A program made the translations under genes and the position numbers. From Paracoccaceae bacterium (GTDB lineage Bacteria; Pseudomonadota; Alphaproteobacteria; Rhodobacterales; Rhodobacteraceae): DNA of 64,000 bases. Position 1 is the stretch's first letter, and the number at the start of each line of letters is the position of its first letter. The stretch spans positions 22,439 to 86,438 of the forward strand of contig JAHDIS010000006.1 of the NCBI GenBank assembly GCA_020630695.1. Direction: 5' to 3'. Under the pieces are notes generated by a model. It worked only from the letters and a program-made list of their open reading frames with translations. It searched no databases and was not told where the DNA came from. Below are positions 8,894 to 18,066 of this stretch, one piece after another.

Positions 8894-9790
8894 ATGTCTC
8901 AACGATTTGGTGGCAAATTCAGCCCCGACGGCAGCACCGTAACGCCCGAGGACAGACCTGAGCAATCGGCATTCAAGGGTGCCCGGGTTGATCCTGTCGG
9001 CGCGCGCAGCAACGTTATGTTTCTGCCGCCGGTCGTTCTGGCCTTCATGTCTCTGAACGATGGCGCGACGGGCCTTGCGACAGGCCTTATTGGCGCTGGC
9101 GTTCTGGTTCTGGGCGCGTGGCTCTTGCGGGACGGCCTGCGGGCCGAAGCCGCTTACAATGAACGCAAGGTTGCTCGGCGGCCCGGAATACCGCGCAAGC
9201 TTTTTGCTGCGGCTCTCACAGGTGTCGGTACGGCCATCGCTGCTTTTCATCACAGCCCCGATGTCGTTCCTGCGGTGATCTTTGGGGCCGCTGCTGGTGC
9301 CCTCCATTTGGGCGCCTTTGGCATTGACCCGATGAAAGACAAAGGCATGGAAGGTATTGATACCTTTCAACAGGATCGTGTTGCCCGTGTGGTGGACGAA
9401 GCCGAAGCGCATCTCGGCGCGATGTCTGATGCTGTGAAGCGTGCAGGCGACCGTCAGGTTGAGGCCCGCGTCGAGCGGTTTCAGGTCAAGGTCCGCGAAC
9501 TGATCCGCACGGTCGAAGAAGATCCGCGTGATCTGACAGCGGCACGGAAATTTCTGGGCGTCTATCTGATGGGTGCGCGCGATGCCGCCGTCAAATTCTC
9601 GGACATCTATGCCCGCTCCCAAGATCGGGGCGCCAAGTCTGATTTCATGATGCTTTTGACCGATCTGGAAGAAAGCTTTGGCCAGAAGACCGAAAAGCTC
9701 TTGCTGGACAATAACGTCGACCTTTCGGTCGAAATTGATGTGTTGCGCGATCGGCTGCAACGCGAAGGTGTGCATCTCAAAACGAGATAA
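8894..9790 (+). CDS. second XpaC-like membrane protein (paralogue)
   Basis: A 298-residue paralogue of the protein at 7879-8718. Both have an N-terminal block of hydrophobic segments, an ALR(D/A)GL-type turn, the conserved F-G-(I/L)-DPMKDKG motif and a helical C-terminal cytosolic half ending in a long helix (LLTDLEESFGQ here). The extra ~35 residues at the N-terminus are Gly/Pro rich and hydrophilic. It is followed by telA after 26 bp. It probably forms a membrane complex with TelA; this is inferred from gene order. Confidence 0.8.
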   Translation: MSQRFGGKFSPDGSTVTPEDRPEQSAFKGARVDPVGARSNVMFLPPVVLAFMSLNDGATGLATGLIGAGVLVLGAWLLRDGLRAEAAYNERKVARRPGIPRKLFAAALTGVGTAIAAFHHSPDVVPAVIFGAAAGALHLGAFGIDPMKDKGMEGIDTFQQDRVARVVDEAEAHLGAMSDAVKRAGDRQVEARVERFQVKVRELIRTVEEDPRDLTAARKFLGVYLMGARDAAVKFSDIYARSQDRGAKSDFMMLLTDLEESFGQKTEKLLLDNNVDLSVEIDVLRDRLQREGVHLKTR

Positions 9791-9816
9791 TCGATTACAA
9801 TCAACGGGGGGTACCC

Positions 9817-11013
9817 ATGTCCGATAACGTTCGTCAAAAGGCTCAAGAAGCTCTGACGCTGGTGGAAGAAGTCAACGCTGTCATCTTGCCAGAGCCAGTG
9901 GATGCAAATGCAATTGTGCCGCTCCAAGAGGCTAATCCAGAAGTAGGCGAAGAAATCCGTACTCGTATGGATGAAATCGACATGGGTGACACACAGTCCA
10001 TCGTCGCATTCGGATCGGCCGCTCAGGCTGAGCTGCAGGAAATCAGCCAAGCGATGCTGACAGACGTGCGCAACAAGGATGTTGGCCCTGCCGGGGACAG
10101 CCTGCGCGGGATCGTGACCACGATTCGCGGTTTTTCGGTCTCGGAACTCGACGTTCGTCGTGAACGGACATGGTGGGAAAAACTGCTGGGACGCGCCGCG
10201 CCTTTTGCCAAGTTCACGGCCCGGTTTGAACAGGTTCAGGACCAGATCGACCGCGTGACGGACAATCTGCTTGAGCATGAGCACAAACTGCTCAAGGACA
10301 TCAAATCGCTGGACCTGCTCTACAAAAAGACGCTGCAGTTCTACGACGAACTGGCGCTGTACATCGCAGCGGGCGAAGAAAAGCTCAACGAGCTGGACAG
10401 CAAGGATATTCCGGCTGCCGAAGCCGCCGTTCAGGCCGCGCCCGAAGGTGATCAGCTGATCAAGGCGCAGGAACTTCGTGATCTGCGCGCCGCGCGTGAC
10501 GATCTGGAACGCCGCGTACACGATTTGAAACTGACCCGTCAGGTCACGATGCAATCGCTGCCGTCGATCCGTCTGGTTCAGGAAAATGACAAGTCGCTGG
10601 TTACCAAGATCAACAGCACGCTGGTGAACACAGTACCGCTGTGGGAAACCCAGCTGGCGCAGGCCGTCACAATCCAGCGTTCCGCTGAAGCGGCCGCAGC
10701 GGTGCGCGACGCCAACGATCTGACCAACGAATTGCTGACCTCGAACGCCAAGAATCTGCGCGACAGCAACAAGATGATCCGCGAAGAGATGGAGCGCGGT
10801 GTCTTTGACATCGAGGCCGTCAAGCAGGCCAATGCTGATCTGATCGGCACTATCGAGGAAAGCCTGCAGATTGCAGACGAAGGCAAGCGCCGCCGCACCG
10901 AAGCGGAGGCCGAGCTGAAGAAAATGGAAGCAGAACTGCGCGACACCCTCGCCGCCGCAAAGGCGCGCAAGGATGGCGTGGGCGACAACGCCGCCACGTC
11001 TGTTCCCGGCTGA
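9817..11013 (+). CDS. toxic anion resistance protein TelA/KlaA family
   Basis: A 398-residue, highly charged, helical protein of the TelA family, linked to tellurite and antimicrobial tolerance in other bacteria. Recognisable segments are FSVSELDVRRERTWWEKLLG in the first third (the FxxxxLDxxxxxxWW(E/D)KLLG-like region), the VQDQIDRVTDNLLEHEHKL helix, and the MQSLPSIRLVQENDKSLVTK motif in the centre. The C-terminal quarter is a coiled coil. It has no signal peptide, so it is cytosolic, probably associated with the XpaC-like membrane proteins encoded just upstream. Confidence 0.92.
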   Translation: MSDNVRQKAQEALTLVEEVNAVILPEPVDANAIVPLQEANPEVGEEIRTRMDEIDMGDTQSIVAFGSAAQAELQEISQAMLTDVRNKDVGPAGDSLRGIVTTIRGFSVSELDVRRERTWWEKLLGRAAPFAKFTARFEQVQDQIDRVTDNLLEHEHKLLKDIKSLDLLYKKTLQFYDELALYIAAGEEKLNELDSKDIPAAEAAVQAAPEGDQLIKAQELRDLRAARDDLERRVHDLKLTRQVTMQSLPSIRLVQENDKSLVTKINSTLVNTVPLWETQLAQAVTIQRSAEAAAAVRDANDLTNELLTSNAKNLRDSNKMIREEMERGVFDIEAVKQANADLIGTIEESLQIADEGKRRRTEAEAELKKMEAELRDTLAAAKARKDGVGDNAATSVPG

Positions 11014-11020
11014 TCCGTCA

Positions 11021-11998
11021 ATGCGCTGGGGCAGGATTGCAACTTCCGCTGTCGTGTTGTCCGCCCTGGCGGGCTGCATCGGCACGGGGCTTGCCCCACG
11101 CGAAATTACGGTTTCACCACCAGAAAGACCCGCTGCGGTAGCCCAGCCCCCCGCAGCGGCCGTGCCGGTCCAGCCTGCCGGCCCTTCGCAGAAAAGTCGT
11201 GAATTGGAAGCCTATTACAAGCGTGTGCAAAGCGATCTGCTCGTGCGGGGGCTGTTGCGGACCGATGGGGGTGGGCCCGACACCCAATTCACCGACACGA
11301 TGCTGATGCGGAATTTTGAAAAGATCGCATTGGCCGAAGAATACGAACGCGGAGCGGGTCTGAAACCTTCGGCTGGCGGAACGACCGCCATCAAGAAGTG
11401 GACCAAACCAATCCGCGTTGTCGCCGAATTTGGTGCGTCTGTTCCCTCAGACAAAGCAGCAAAGGACCGCGCCTACCTTGCCAGCTACGTGGCCAAACTG
11501 GGCCGGATCACAGGGCACCCGATTTCCATGTCGGGCAGCGGCGCAAATTTCCACGTGCTGTTCATGGGACAGGACGACACAGACACCATTGCTCCGCGCA
11601 TCCGCCAGATCGTCCCGGATGTGAACCCTACCGCGCTGCGGCTGTTCAACAACCTGCCGCGCAGCATTCATTGCCTTGTCATCGCCTTTTCCGACACGCC
11701 CGGCGGCTATGACTATGGCACGGCAATTGCGGTGATCCGTTCAGAACATCCGGATTTGCTGCGTCGTTCGTGCATTCACGAAGAGGTCGCGCAGGGGTTG
11801 GGTCTGGGCAATGACGACCCATCCGCACGCCCGTCGATCTTCAACGACGACGACGAATTCGCTCTGCTTACGACACATGACGAGCTTTTGCTCAAGATCC
11901 TCTACGACCCCCGCCTGCGCCCCGGCATGAGCGCCGAACAGGCCATGCCAATTGTGCGGGAGAGGGCTGCAGAATTGCTGCTTTCTGGGCCTAGCTGA
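11021..11998 (+). CDS. DUF2927-domain lipoprotein
   Basis: A 325-residue predicted lipoprotein. Signal peptide with lipobox LAGC (Cys19) when started at ATG 11021, seven bases after the telA stop. A Pro/Ala-rich linker follows, then a DUF2927 domain from about residue 120. Its conserved CIHEEVAQGLGLGNDD segment resembles a zinc-protease HExxxxxGL helix, and FNDDDEFALLTTHDELLLK is also typical. DUF2927 proteins are often annotated as putative metalloproteases, but activity is not established. It presumably acts in the periplasm or outer membrane for the TelA cluster. Confidence 0.85.
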   Translation: MRWGRIATSAVVLSALAGCIGTGLAPREITVSPPERPAAVAQPPAAAVPVQPAGPSQKSRELEAYYKRVQSDLLVRGLLRTDGGGPDTQFTDTMLMRNFEKIALAEEYERGAGLKPSAGGTTAIKKWTKPIRVVAEFGASVPSDKAAKDRAYLASYVAKLGRITGHPISMSGSGANFHVLFMGQDDTDTIAPRIRQIVPDVNPTALRLFNNLPRSIHCLVIAFSDTPGGYDYGTAIAVIRSEHPDLLRRSCIHEEVAQGLGLGNDDPSARPSIFNDDDEFALLTTHDELLLKILYDPRLRPGMSAEQAMPIVRERAAELLLSGPS

Positions 11999-12009
11999 CG
12001 GAGCACGGA

Positions 12010-12495
12010 ATGTTCGAGGAAGTTCAATACCCTTACCGGCCAAGGCCATTTCTGATGCTGTTCGTCAGCATCTTCAGCGGGGCTGCCGCATGGGCAACCC
12101 TCAATGGCGCGTTAATGGGTGCATCGGCAGAATTCGACGCTCTCAGTCTGCAGGGTGTTCCGGCAAGCATCGCGCTTGGCTTGCTTAGCGCATTATGTTT
12201 GGGTGCTGCATTGTTTTGCCTCCGACTGGTTTGGTCGGGCGTGACATCCAAGGACAAACTTGTGCTCGGACCAGACGCGATAGTGATACCTTCCGGCAGG
12301 AACGTGATCACGATACCCTATGCCGAGGTCAGGAAACTGGAGCCTGTTTCCGGATTTGGCTTCAAGTCGCTCTTCCTTTTTCATCGAGACAAGGAAATCT
12401 CGGTGGATGCACACATGCTTGGCAACCCATGGCGCTACAAGCGCGTGGTCAAAACTATCGAGCAGCGTGTCAAGACTGCACGCGGCCCAACTTAA
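12010..12495 (+). CDS. membrane protein with PH-like C-terminal domain, unknown function
   Basis: A 161-residue protein with two hydrophobic segments (about residues 13-35 and 52-75). The ~85-residue cytosolic tail is rich in beta strand: DAIVIPSGRNVITIPYAEVRKLEP and the following lines read like a bacterial PH/YdbT-type domain. The domain call is a visual guess. The gene is packed between the DUF2927 lipoprotein (11 bp) and the SPFH gene (13 bp), so it is almost certainly in the same operon. Confidence 0.65.
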   Translation: MFEEVQYPYRPRPFLMLFVSIFSGAAAWATLNGALMGASAEFDALSLQGVPASIALGLLSALCLGAALFCLRLVWSGVTSKDKLVLGPDAIVIPSGRNVITIPYAEVRKLEPVSGFGFKSLFLFHRDKEISVDAHMLGNPWRYKRVVKTIEQRVKTARGPT

Positions 12496-12508
12496 CGGAG
12501 GATATTTC

Positions 12509-13627
12509 ATGTCGATCTGGGACTTTCTTTCCGGCCAGTTCATCGACGTCATTCATTGGACCGATGACAGCCGTGACACGATGGTCTGGCGCTTTGAGCG
12601 CGAAGGCCACGAGATCAAGTACGGCGCCAAGCTGACCGTCCGCGAAGGGCAGGCCGCCGTGTTCGTGCACGAGGGCCAGTTGGCGGATGTGTTCACACCC
12701 GGGCTTTACATGCTCGAGACGAACAACATGCCGATCATGACGACCCTGCAGCACTGGGATCATGGCTTTCAGTCGCCTTTCAAATCCGAAATCTACTTTG
12801 TCAGCACGAACCGCTTTACCGATCTGAAATGGGGCACCAAAAATCCGATCATGCTGCGTGACCCGGAATTCGGACCAACTCGCATTCGCGCCTTTGGCAC
12901 CTATTCCATCAAAGTTGTGGACCCGGCCTTGTTCCTCAAGGAAATCGTCGGCACCGATGGTGAGTTCACGATGGACGAGATCAGCTTTCAGATCCGCAAT
13001 ATCATCGTTCAGGAATTCAGCCGTGCCATTTCCAAAGCGGGCATCCCGGTTCTGGATATGGCCGCCAACACCGCCGAGGTTGGCAAGCTGATCGCACAGG
13101 CCATTGATCCCGTGATCAAAGGCTACGGGCTGTCCCTGCCCGAGCTCTATATCGAGAACATCAGCCTGCCACCGGCCGTCGAAAAGGCGCTGGATGACCG
13201 GACCAGCCGCGGCATCACCGGAAACCTCGATGATTTCATGAAGTACAAGGCTGCGGAAGCCATGGGCCAAGGCGGTGCCATGGATGATGCAATGGGTATG
13301 GGCATGGGCGCCGCCATGGGCATGGCCATGGGCAACCAGATGGGCGGCGCTGCGCCGACCAACCCATGGGCCGCTCAGCCTGCTCAAGCCGCGCCAATGG
13401 CGCCTCCTCCACCGCCTGTCGAACACGTTTGGCATATTGCCGAAAATGGCGCCACCAAGGGCCCGTTTTCCAAGGCCGATCTGGGGCGCATGGCAGCGGG
13501 CGGAGACCTGACACGCGAAACCCACGTGTGGACACCCGGTCAGGACGGCTGGATGAAAGCGGGTGACGTGCAGGAGCTGGCGCAGCTCTTCACCATTATG
13601 CCGCCACCTCCGCCGCCCGCGGGTTAA
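12509..13627 (+). CDS. SPFH-domain protein with C-terminal GYF_2 domain
   Basis: A 372-residue protein. The N-terminal two thirds are an SPFH/virion-core-like domain: IWDFLSGQFIDVIHWTDDS, the REGQAAVFVHEGQLADVF segment and YGLSLPELYIENISLPP. A Met/Gly/Ala-rich linker (around 255-275) and a Pro-rich stretch lead to a GYF_2 (DUF4339) domain at the C-terminus (WHIAENGATKGPFSKADLGRM and the WTPGQDGWMKAGDV block). ATG 12509 has GGAGGA upstream. Such proteins are often encoded with zinc-ribbon membrane proteins like the one at 14362; a scaffold role at the membrane is likely. Confidence 0.88.
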   Translation: MSIWDFLSGQFIDVIHWTDDSRDTMVWRFEREGHEIKYGAKLTVREGQAAVFVHEGQLADVFTPGLYMLETNNMPIMTTLQHWDHGFQSPFKSEIYFVSTNRFTDLKWGTKNPIMLRDPEFGPTRIRAFGTYSIKVVDPALFLKEIVGTDGEFTMDEISFQIRNIIVQEFSRAISKAGIPVLDMAANTAEVGKLIAQAIDPVIKGYGLSLPELYIENISLPPAVEKALDDRTSRGITGNLDDFMKYKAAEAMGQGGAMDDAMGMGMGAAMGMAMGNQMGGAAPTNPWAAQPAQAAPMAPPPPPVEHVWHIAENGATKGPFSKADLGRMAAGGDLTRETHVWTPGQDGWMKAGDVQELAQLFTIMPPPPPPAG

Positions 13628-13719
13628 ACGCGGATCGGAAAACCAGGGCTAACCCGCAAAGCCACTCTTGGTTATGCGGATAGCCTCCTTTCCGAAATTG
13701 GTCGCCAGATCTGCGCGCT

Positions 13720-14268
13720 TCAGTTGCTCAGCAAACTGAGCAGGTCCGGCCCGGTGCAGGCGCCCACTGGAAAGCTGATTGTATCGTCTCGCCAAGCGGG
13801 AAACGGCTTGGCCGGAGCGACGCGCGACTCGGCGATGACCTGATTATCCGTGCAAAAATCCTGCCCGAGATTACCCAGATTGAAGCCGAATCCGCCCATC
13901 CCGCAGTCCGTTCCTGCGCCGTTCATGTTCCAAGCCTGAGGCATCGGAATGCCGAACCCATCAACAACAAATGCCACTGCGACCGGATCGAAATGCAGCC
14001 TCCAAGACGTCAGTTCGTTCAGCATACCCAAAGACCAGCTGCCAATCGGCTCACCGTCTTTGAAACCTTGAATGGCAAAACAAATCATATCGGATTCGTT
14101 GATCAGGCGCGTTCCGATCAACGCCTTGTCAAAGCTCATGGAACCCGTCATGCGATAGCCATTCGCGCCCTCCCAGACGAACCCGTAGCGGGCCTCTTGC
14201 GCCATCGCGGCGGACGCGAACCCCATACCAAGGACATACAGACAAATTTGGAAAAGCGATCTGCTCAT
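13720..14268 (-). CDS. secreted hypothetical protein
   Basis: A 182-residue protein with a signal peptide (residues 1-22, cleavage after AMAQ) and a soluble domain with four cysteines; no family was recognised. ATG 14268 is used because the frame upstream lacks a signal sequence. It is inserted on the opposite strand between the SPFH and zinc-ribbon genes, breaking an otherwise co-directional cluster. Nothing in the sequence gives its function. Confidence 0.7.
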   Translation of the reverse strand: MSRSLFQICLYVLGMGFASAAMAQEARYGFVWEGANGYRMTGSMSFDKALIGTRLINESDMICFAIQGFKDGEPIGSWSLGMLNELTSWRLHFDPVAVAFVVDGFGIPMPQAWNMNGAGTDCGMGGFGFNLGNLGQDFCTDNQVIAESRVAPAKPFPAWRDDTISFPVGACTGPDLLSLLSN

Positions 14269-14361
14269 ACCCAAAGGGTAACTCAGTCCACCGCGCGCGC
14301 AACCCGCTCTTTTCTTTCCCGGTGGTCCGGGTAACTTGGGCGCATATGCCAAGAGGCCATT

Positions 14362-15447
14362 ATGACTGACGAACACAGATTTCCCTGCTCAAACTGCGGC
14401 GCAGATTATCGGTTTGACCCGGAAGCTGGCCAGTTGGTTTGCGACCACTGCGGCGCACAGGAAGAAGTCACACAGTCCGGGCCATGGGCAGGCGGCATTC
14501 GTGAACTGGATTTCAGATCGGCAATGAAAAACCTGCTGCCGTTGCAGGACATGGAAGAAACCCGCGTTTCGCATTGCCCCAACTGCGCTGCAGAAGTCGA
14601 ATTCAATCCTGATCTTCATGCCGCTGAATGCCCTTTCTGTGCAACACCGGTGGTGACCGATACCGGAACCCACAGACATATCAAACCGCGCGGCGTTCTG
14701 CCCTTTGCCATGGATGAAGGCTCGGCTCGGGACGCCATGACCGACTGGCTTGGGTCTTTGTGGTTTGCGCCAAACGGGCTGCAGGATTATGCGCGCAAAG
14801 GGCGCAAACTGACCGGGATCTACGTTCCTTACTGGACGTTCGATGCGGACACTCGGTCGGCCTACAAGGGCGAGAGGGGCACGATATACTACGAATCCCG
14901 CACCGTTCGCCGGAACGGCAAGACCGAAACCATTCGCGTTCAAAAAATCCGTTGGAGCCCGGCGTCCGGACGCGTGCAAAGGTTCTTTGACGATGTATTG
15001 GTGCTGGCGTCACAGTCGCTGCCAAAGCGGTTTACCGACGCGCTTGAGCCGTGGGATCTGTCCGCGATGGAGCCCTACAGCCCAGAGTTTTTGGCCGGGT
15101 TTCGCGCCGAAGGATATCAGGTCGATCTGGACGAAGGGTTTCACGAGGCCCGCGCGCACATGGAGCGCGTCATCGAACGGGATGTGAAATTCGACATCGG
15201 CGGCGATCGCCAACGGGTCATCCACGTCGATACCGATATGAATGACATCACGTTCAAGCACGTCCTGCTGCCGGTCTGGCTGGCGGCCTACAAATATCGC
15301 GGCAAGAGTTATCGGTTTGTCGTCAATGGACGCACTGGGCGTGTTCAGGGCGAGCGGCCCTACTCTGCGATAAAGATCACAATCGCCATTGTGGTCGGGC
15401 TATTGATTGCCGCTGCAATTGGCTATGGATTCGCCATGAGCCAATGA
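14362..15447 (+). CDS. zinc-ribbon (TFIIB-type) protein with C-terminal membrane anchor
   Basis: A 361-residue protein with two N-terminal CxxC...CxxC zinc ribbons: Cys9, 12, 27 and 30, and a second set in SHCPNCAAEVEF...ECPFCATPV. The middle region has YVPYWTFDADTRSAYKGERG and HVLLPVWLAAYKYRGKSY, typical of proteins annotated 'TFIIB-type zinc finger' or 'primosomal N'-like'. A single C-terminal membrane helix covers about residues 337-357. Proteins of this kind are commonly neighbours of SPFH/virion-core genes, which fits the gene at 12509. The biochemical role is unknown. Confidence 0.8.
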   Translation: MTDEHRFPCSNCGADYRFDPEAGQLVCDHCGAQEEVTQSGPWAGGIRELDFRSAMKNLLPLQDMEETRVSHCPNCAAEVEFNPDLHAAECPFCATPVVTDTGTHRHIKPRGVLPFAMDEGSARDAMTDWLGSLWFAPNGLQDYARKGRKLTGIYVPYWTFDADTRSAYKGERGTIYYESRTVRRNGKTETIRVQKIRWSPASGRVQRFFDDVLVLASQSLPKRFTDALEPWDLSAMEPYSPEFLAGFRAEGYQVDLDEGFHEARAHMERVIERDVKFDIGGDRQRVIHVDTDMNDITFKHVLLPVWLAAYKYRGKSYRFVVNGRTGRVQGERPYSAIKITIAIVVGLLIAAAIGYGFAMSQ

Positions 15448-15475
15448 CCGTTGCTTGACGGCAATGCGGACAATC

Positions 15476-15487
15476 GTTAGCGCTAAC
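15476..15487. promoter_or_regulatory. LacI-type operator palindrome
   Basis: Perfect 12-bp palindrome GTTAGCGCTAAC, 31 bp upstream of the sugar-kinase start. The centre (CG in an A/T-flanked palindrome) matches LacI/GalR-family operators. No LacI gene is present in the window. Confidence 0.6.
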
Positions 15488-15518
15488 CTTAACTATGCGG
15501 CGTGGAAAGGACTAAACA

Positions 15519-16418
15519 ATGATCTTGTGTTGTGGCGAAGCATTGATCGACATGCTGCCCCGTCAGTCGGACGCGGGCGAAGATGCCTTTGCGCCCTACG
15601 CAGGCGGCGCCGTTTTCAATACGGCGATTGCCTTGGGACGATTGGGTGCGCCAACCGGATATCTGGGCGGTCTGTCCAACGATCTTTTTGGCAAACTGCT
15701 TTCAGAAACTTTGGGTGCTTCGAACGTTGATCATGGGCTTTGTCCACGCAGCGACCGGCCAACCACTTTGGCCTTTGTCACTTTGACAAACGGTCATGCG
15801 CAATACGCATTCTACGACGAAGGCACAGCAGGGCGGATGCTGGAGACTTCGGACCTGAAAAGCCTGCCAGACACGGTCGAAGCCCTGTTCTTTGGCGGTA
15901 TCAGCTTGGTGTCAGAGCCCGCCGCCGATACCTATGCGGCGCTGTGCACGGGTGAAACAAACCGCCCGATCATGATTGATCCGAACATTCGTCCCGGCTT
16001 TATCACGGATGAAGCACGGTATCGGAACCGGCTGGCAGGTATGTTGGCAAACTCGGACGTCGTCAAACTGTCTGACGAAGACATGGCCTGGCTTGGATCT
16101 TCTCCAGAAGAGCTGCTGGCAGACCGTACGAATGTCGTGTTGATCACGCGCGGATCGGAAGGCGTTGATATTGTCACTGCTGCAGGAACCATACAGATCG
16201 CTGCAGAACGTGCCGAGGTCGTTGATACCGTTGGTGCCGGCGACACCTTTAACGCAGGCTTCCTTGCCGGTCTCCAGAAAGACGGGTTGTTGTCGCGCAA
16301 CGCGCTGAGCCAAGCAACGCCGGATGGTCTGGCATCTGCCGCGCAGTTGGGCGTCAAAGCCGCCGCAATCACCGTCAGTCGCGCGGGTGCAAATCCGCCT
16401 TGGGCCTCTGAGCTATGA
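15519..16418 (+). CDS. PfkB-family carbohydrate kinase (fructokinase-like)
   Basis: A 299-residue ribokinase/PfkB-fold kinase that phosphorylates a sugar with ATP. The N-terminal [15 protein letters not shown] segment is the first PfkB signature, and [17 protein letters not shown] near the C-terminus is the second, with the catalytic Asp in GAGD. The short length and the start [12 protein letters not shown] resemble fructokinases. A LacI-type palindrome sits upstream, suggesting sugar-dependent repression. It overlaps dtd by 4 bp. The sugar specificity is not certain. Confidence 0.88.
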   Translation: MILCCGEALIDMLPRQSDAGEDAFAPYAGGAVFNTAIALGRLGAPTGYLGGLSNDLFGKLLSETLGASNVDHGLCPRSDRPTTLAFVTLTNGHAQYAFYDEGTAGRMLETSDLKSLPDTVEALFFGGISLVSEPAADTYAALCTGETNRPIMIDPNIRPGFITDEARYRNRLAGMLANSDVVKLSDEDMAWLGSSPEELLADRTNVVLITRGSEGVDIVTAAGTIQIAAERAEVVDTVGAGDTFNAGFLAGLQKDGLLSRNALSQATPDGLASAAQLGVKAAAITVSRAGANPPWASEL

Positions 16419-16858
16419 GGGCGCTCATCCAGCGTGTTTCCGAGGCGCGTGTTGCCGCCGACGGCGAGACACTGGGTGAAATTGGACCGGGTCTGCTGAT
16501 CCTCATTTGTGCCATGCAGGGCGACACCGAAGCTCAGGCCGACAAGCTGGCAAACAAGATCACCAAATTGCGCATCTTCAAAGATGAAGATGGACGCATG
16601 AACCGGTCTTTGCTGGACACAGGCGGCAGCGTCTTGGTGGTCAGTCAGTTTACCCTTGCCGCTGACACGGCACGGGGAAACCGCCCCGGCTTTTCAACGG
16701 CAGCACCGCCCGCTGAAGGCGAGGCACTGTATACCTATTTCGCAGATCAATTTGCAGCCAAGGGCATTCAGACAGCCAAGGGCAAATTTGGGGCCGATAT
16801 GGCCGTCAAACTCACCAACGATGGCCCCGTCACGATCTGGATGGACACCGACGACTGA
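16415..16858 (+). CDS. dtd: D-aminoacyl-tRNA deacylase
   Basis: Chiral proofreading enzyme that hydrolyses D-aminoacyl-tRNA (and Gly-tRNA-Ala) in the cytosol. The 147-residue protein shows all DTD marks: the start [13 protein letters not shown], the active-site SQFTLAAD motif at about residues 77-84, and the [11 protein letters not shown] motif with the cross-subunit Gly-Pro-type element, here Arg-Pro-Gly-Phe. ATG 16415 overlaps the kinase stop by 4 bp (ATGA), indicating coupling. Confidence 0.95.
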   Translation: MRALIQRVSEARVAADGETLGEIGPGLLILICAMQGDTEAQADKLANKITKLRIFKDEDGRMNRSLLDTGGSVLVVSQFTLAADTARGNRPGFSTAAPPAEGEALYTYFADQFAAKGIQTAKGKFGADMAVKLTNDGPVTIWMDTDD

Positions 16859-16884
16859 CGACTGAACACGCGCGTTGTCTGCGT

Positions 16885-18066
16885 CTACGGCTCCCGGAAT
16901 GCCTCACGGGATTTGTAGAGCGGCTTCAGCAAGTACTGCAGCACGGTCTTTTCTCCGGTGTGCAACTCGGCCTGAGCCTGCATCCCCGGACGAATTTCGA
17001 TCATCGCCTGACGGTCAGTCATCGACGACATATCAACCCGGATTGAAACACGGTAATGCGGCTGGGCGTCCGGGTTTCGCTCGTCCTTGAACGTGTCGGC
17101 GGAAATTACATCTACCCGCCCTTTGAGTGTGCCGTAGATGGTATAGTCATAGGCAGTCAGCTTGATTGTGGCTTCTTGTCCCGGACGAATGTTCGCGATG
17201 TTTTCAGGTTTGATCTGCGCTTCGACAAACAGATCCTCGTTCATTGGGATGATCTGAAGGATTTCTTCACCCGGCCGAACAACGCCGCCAATCGTAGTGA
17301 CGGCCAGCCCATTCACGATGCCATGCATAGGCGAGGTCAAAACTGTCCGGTTCAACTGATCCTGACTGGACTTCAGGTTTTGGCGCAGGGTCGCCAACTC
17401 CTTGAGTGTGTCAGAGTATTCTTCGGCCTGCGCCAGCTCTGTCTGCGTTACGATCTCGTCATAAGCCTTGCGGGCATCCGCGTGGGTTTTTCGGGCGCGC
17501 GTGACTTCGATCAGGGCAACCACTTTCTTCGACAAGAGCGACTCCATGAGTTCCAGCTCAGATGTCGCTTGGGTCAGGATGCGCTGCGCACCCGCCCGCC
17601 GGGATTCATAGTCAGATGTGCGAGCTGCCAAAAGGGCCCGCTCCGAAGCCACCATATCCGGCAAACGCTGCGCCAAAGAGGCGGGGACATCAAAGAACGA
17701 AGCCCCCGCCAGTTCGGCCTCGAGCCGCAGGCGGCGGATCTCGAGGGCGGTGATCTGATCGCGCAAATCGTCCACGGATGATTGAAACTGAGTGCCATGC
17801 AAACGGGCCAACACGTCGCCACGCATGACTTCGTCACCCTCTTTGACCAGCAGTTCAGTCAGAATGCCCCCTTCGAGGTTCTGAATGATCTGTGGGCGCG
17901 ATGAAGAAATGATCTGACCTTCGCCCCGTACGATTTCATCAACCCAAGCATAGCTGGCCCAGATGATGAACACCCAGACCGAGGCTGCGCACAGCCAGAC
18001 CGTCATCGACGGCCCCTTGAGGTCCTGACGCAATTGGGACGCAAGGTTTGTACTGGTTACGGCCAT
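16885..18066 (-). CDS. type I secretion periplasmic adaptor (HlyD/LapC family)
   Basis: Membrane fusion protein linking the inner-membrane ABC exporter with the TolC-like outer-membrane channel. The 393-residue protein has one N-terminal membrane helix (about 22-42), a lipoyl half-motif (IQNLEGGILTELLVKEGDEV), a long coiled-coil hairpin (about 90-220), the second lipoyl half (LTSPMHGIVNGLAVTTIGGVV) and a beta-barrel C-terminal region. It is the last gene of the operon, with a 1-bp TGATG overlap with the ABC gene. Confidence 0.93.
   Translation of the reverse strand: MAVTSTNLASQLRQDLKGPSMTVWLCAASVWVFIIWASYAWVDEIVRGEGQIISSSRPQIIQNLEGGILTELLVKEGDEVMRGDVLARLHGTQFQSSVDDLRDQITALEIRRLRLEAELAGASFFDVPASLAQRLPDMVASERALLAARTSDYESRRAGAQRILTQATSELELMESLLSKKVVALIEVTRARKTHADARKAYDEIVTQTELAQAEEYSDTLKELATLRQNLKSSQDQLNRTVLTSPMHGIVNGLAVTTIGGVVRPGEEILQIIPMNEDLFVEAQIKPENIANIRPGQEATIKLTAYDYTIYGTLKGRVDVISADTFKDERNPDAQPHYRVSIRVDMSSMTDRQAMIEIRPGMQAQAELHTGEKTVLQYLLKPLYKSREAFREP

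Noticed and set aside
8831..11085. Long minus-strand frames opposite the XpaC2 and telA genes
   Set aside because: They mirror the codon structure of clearly recognised plus-strand genes and have no protein-like features or RBS.
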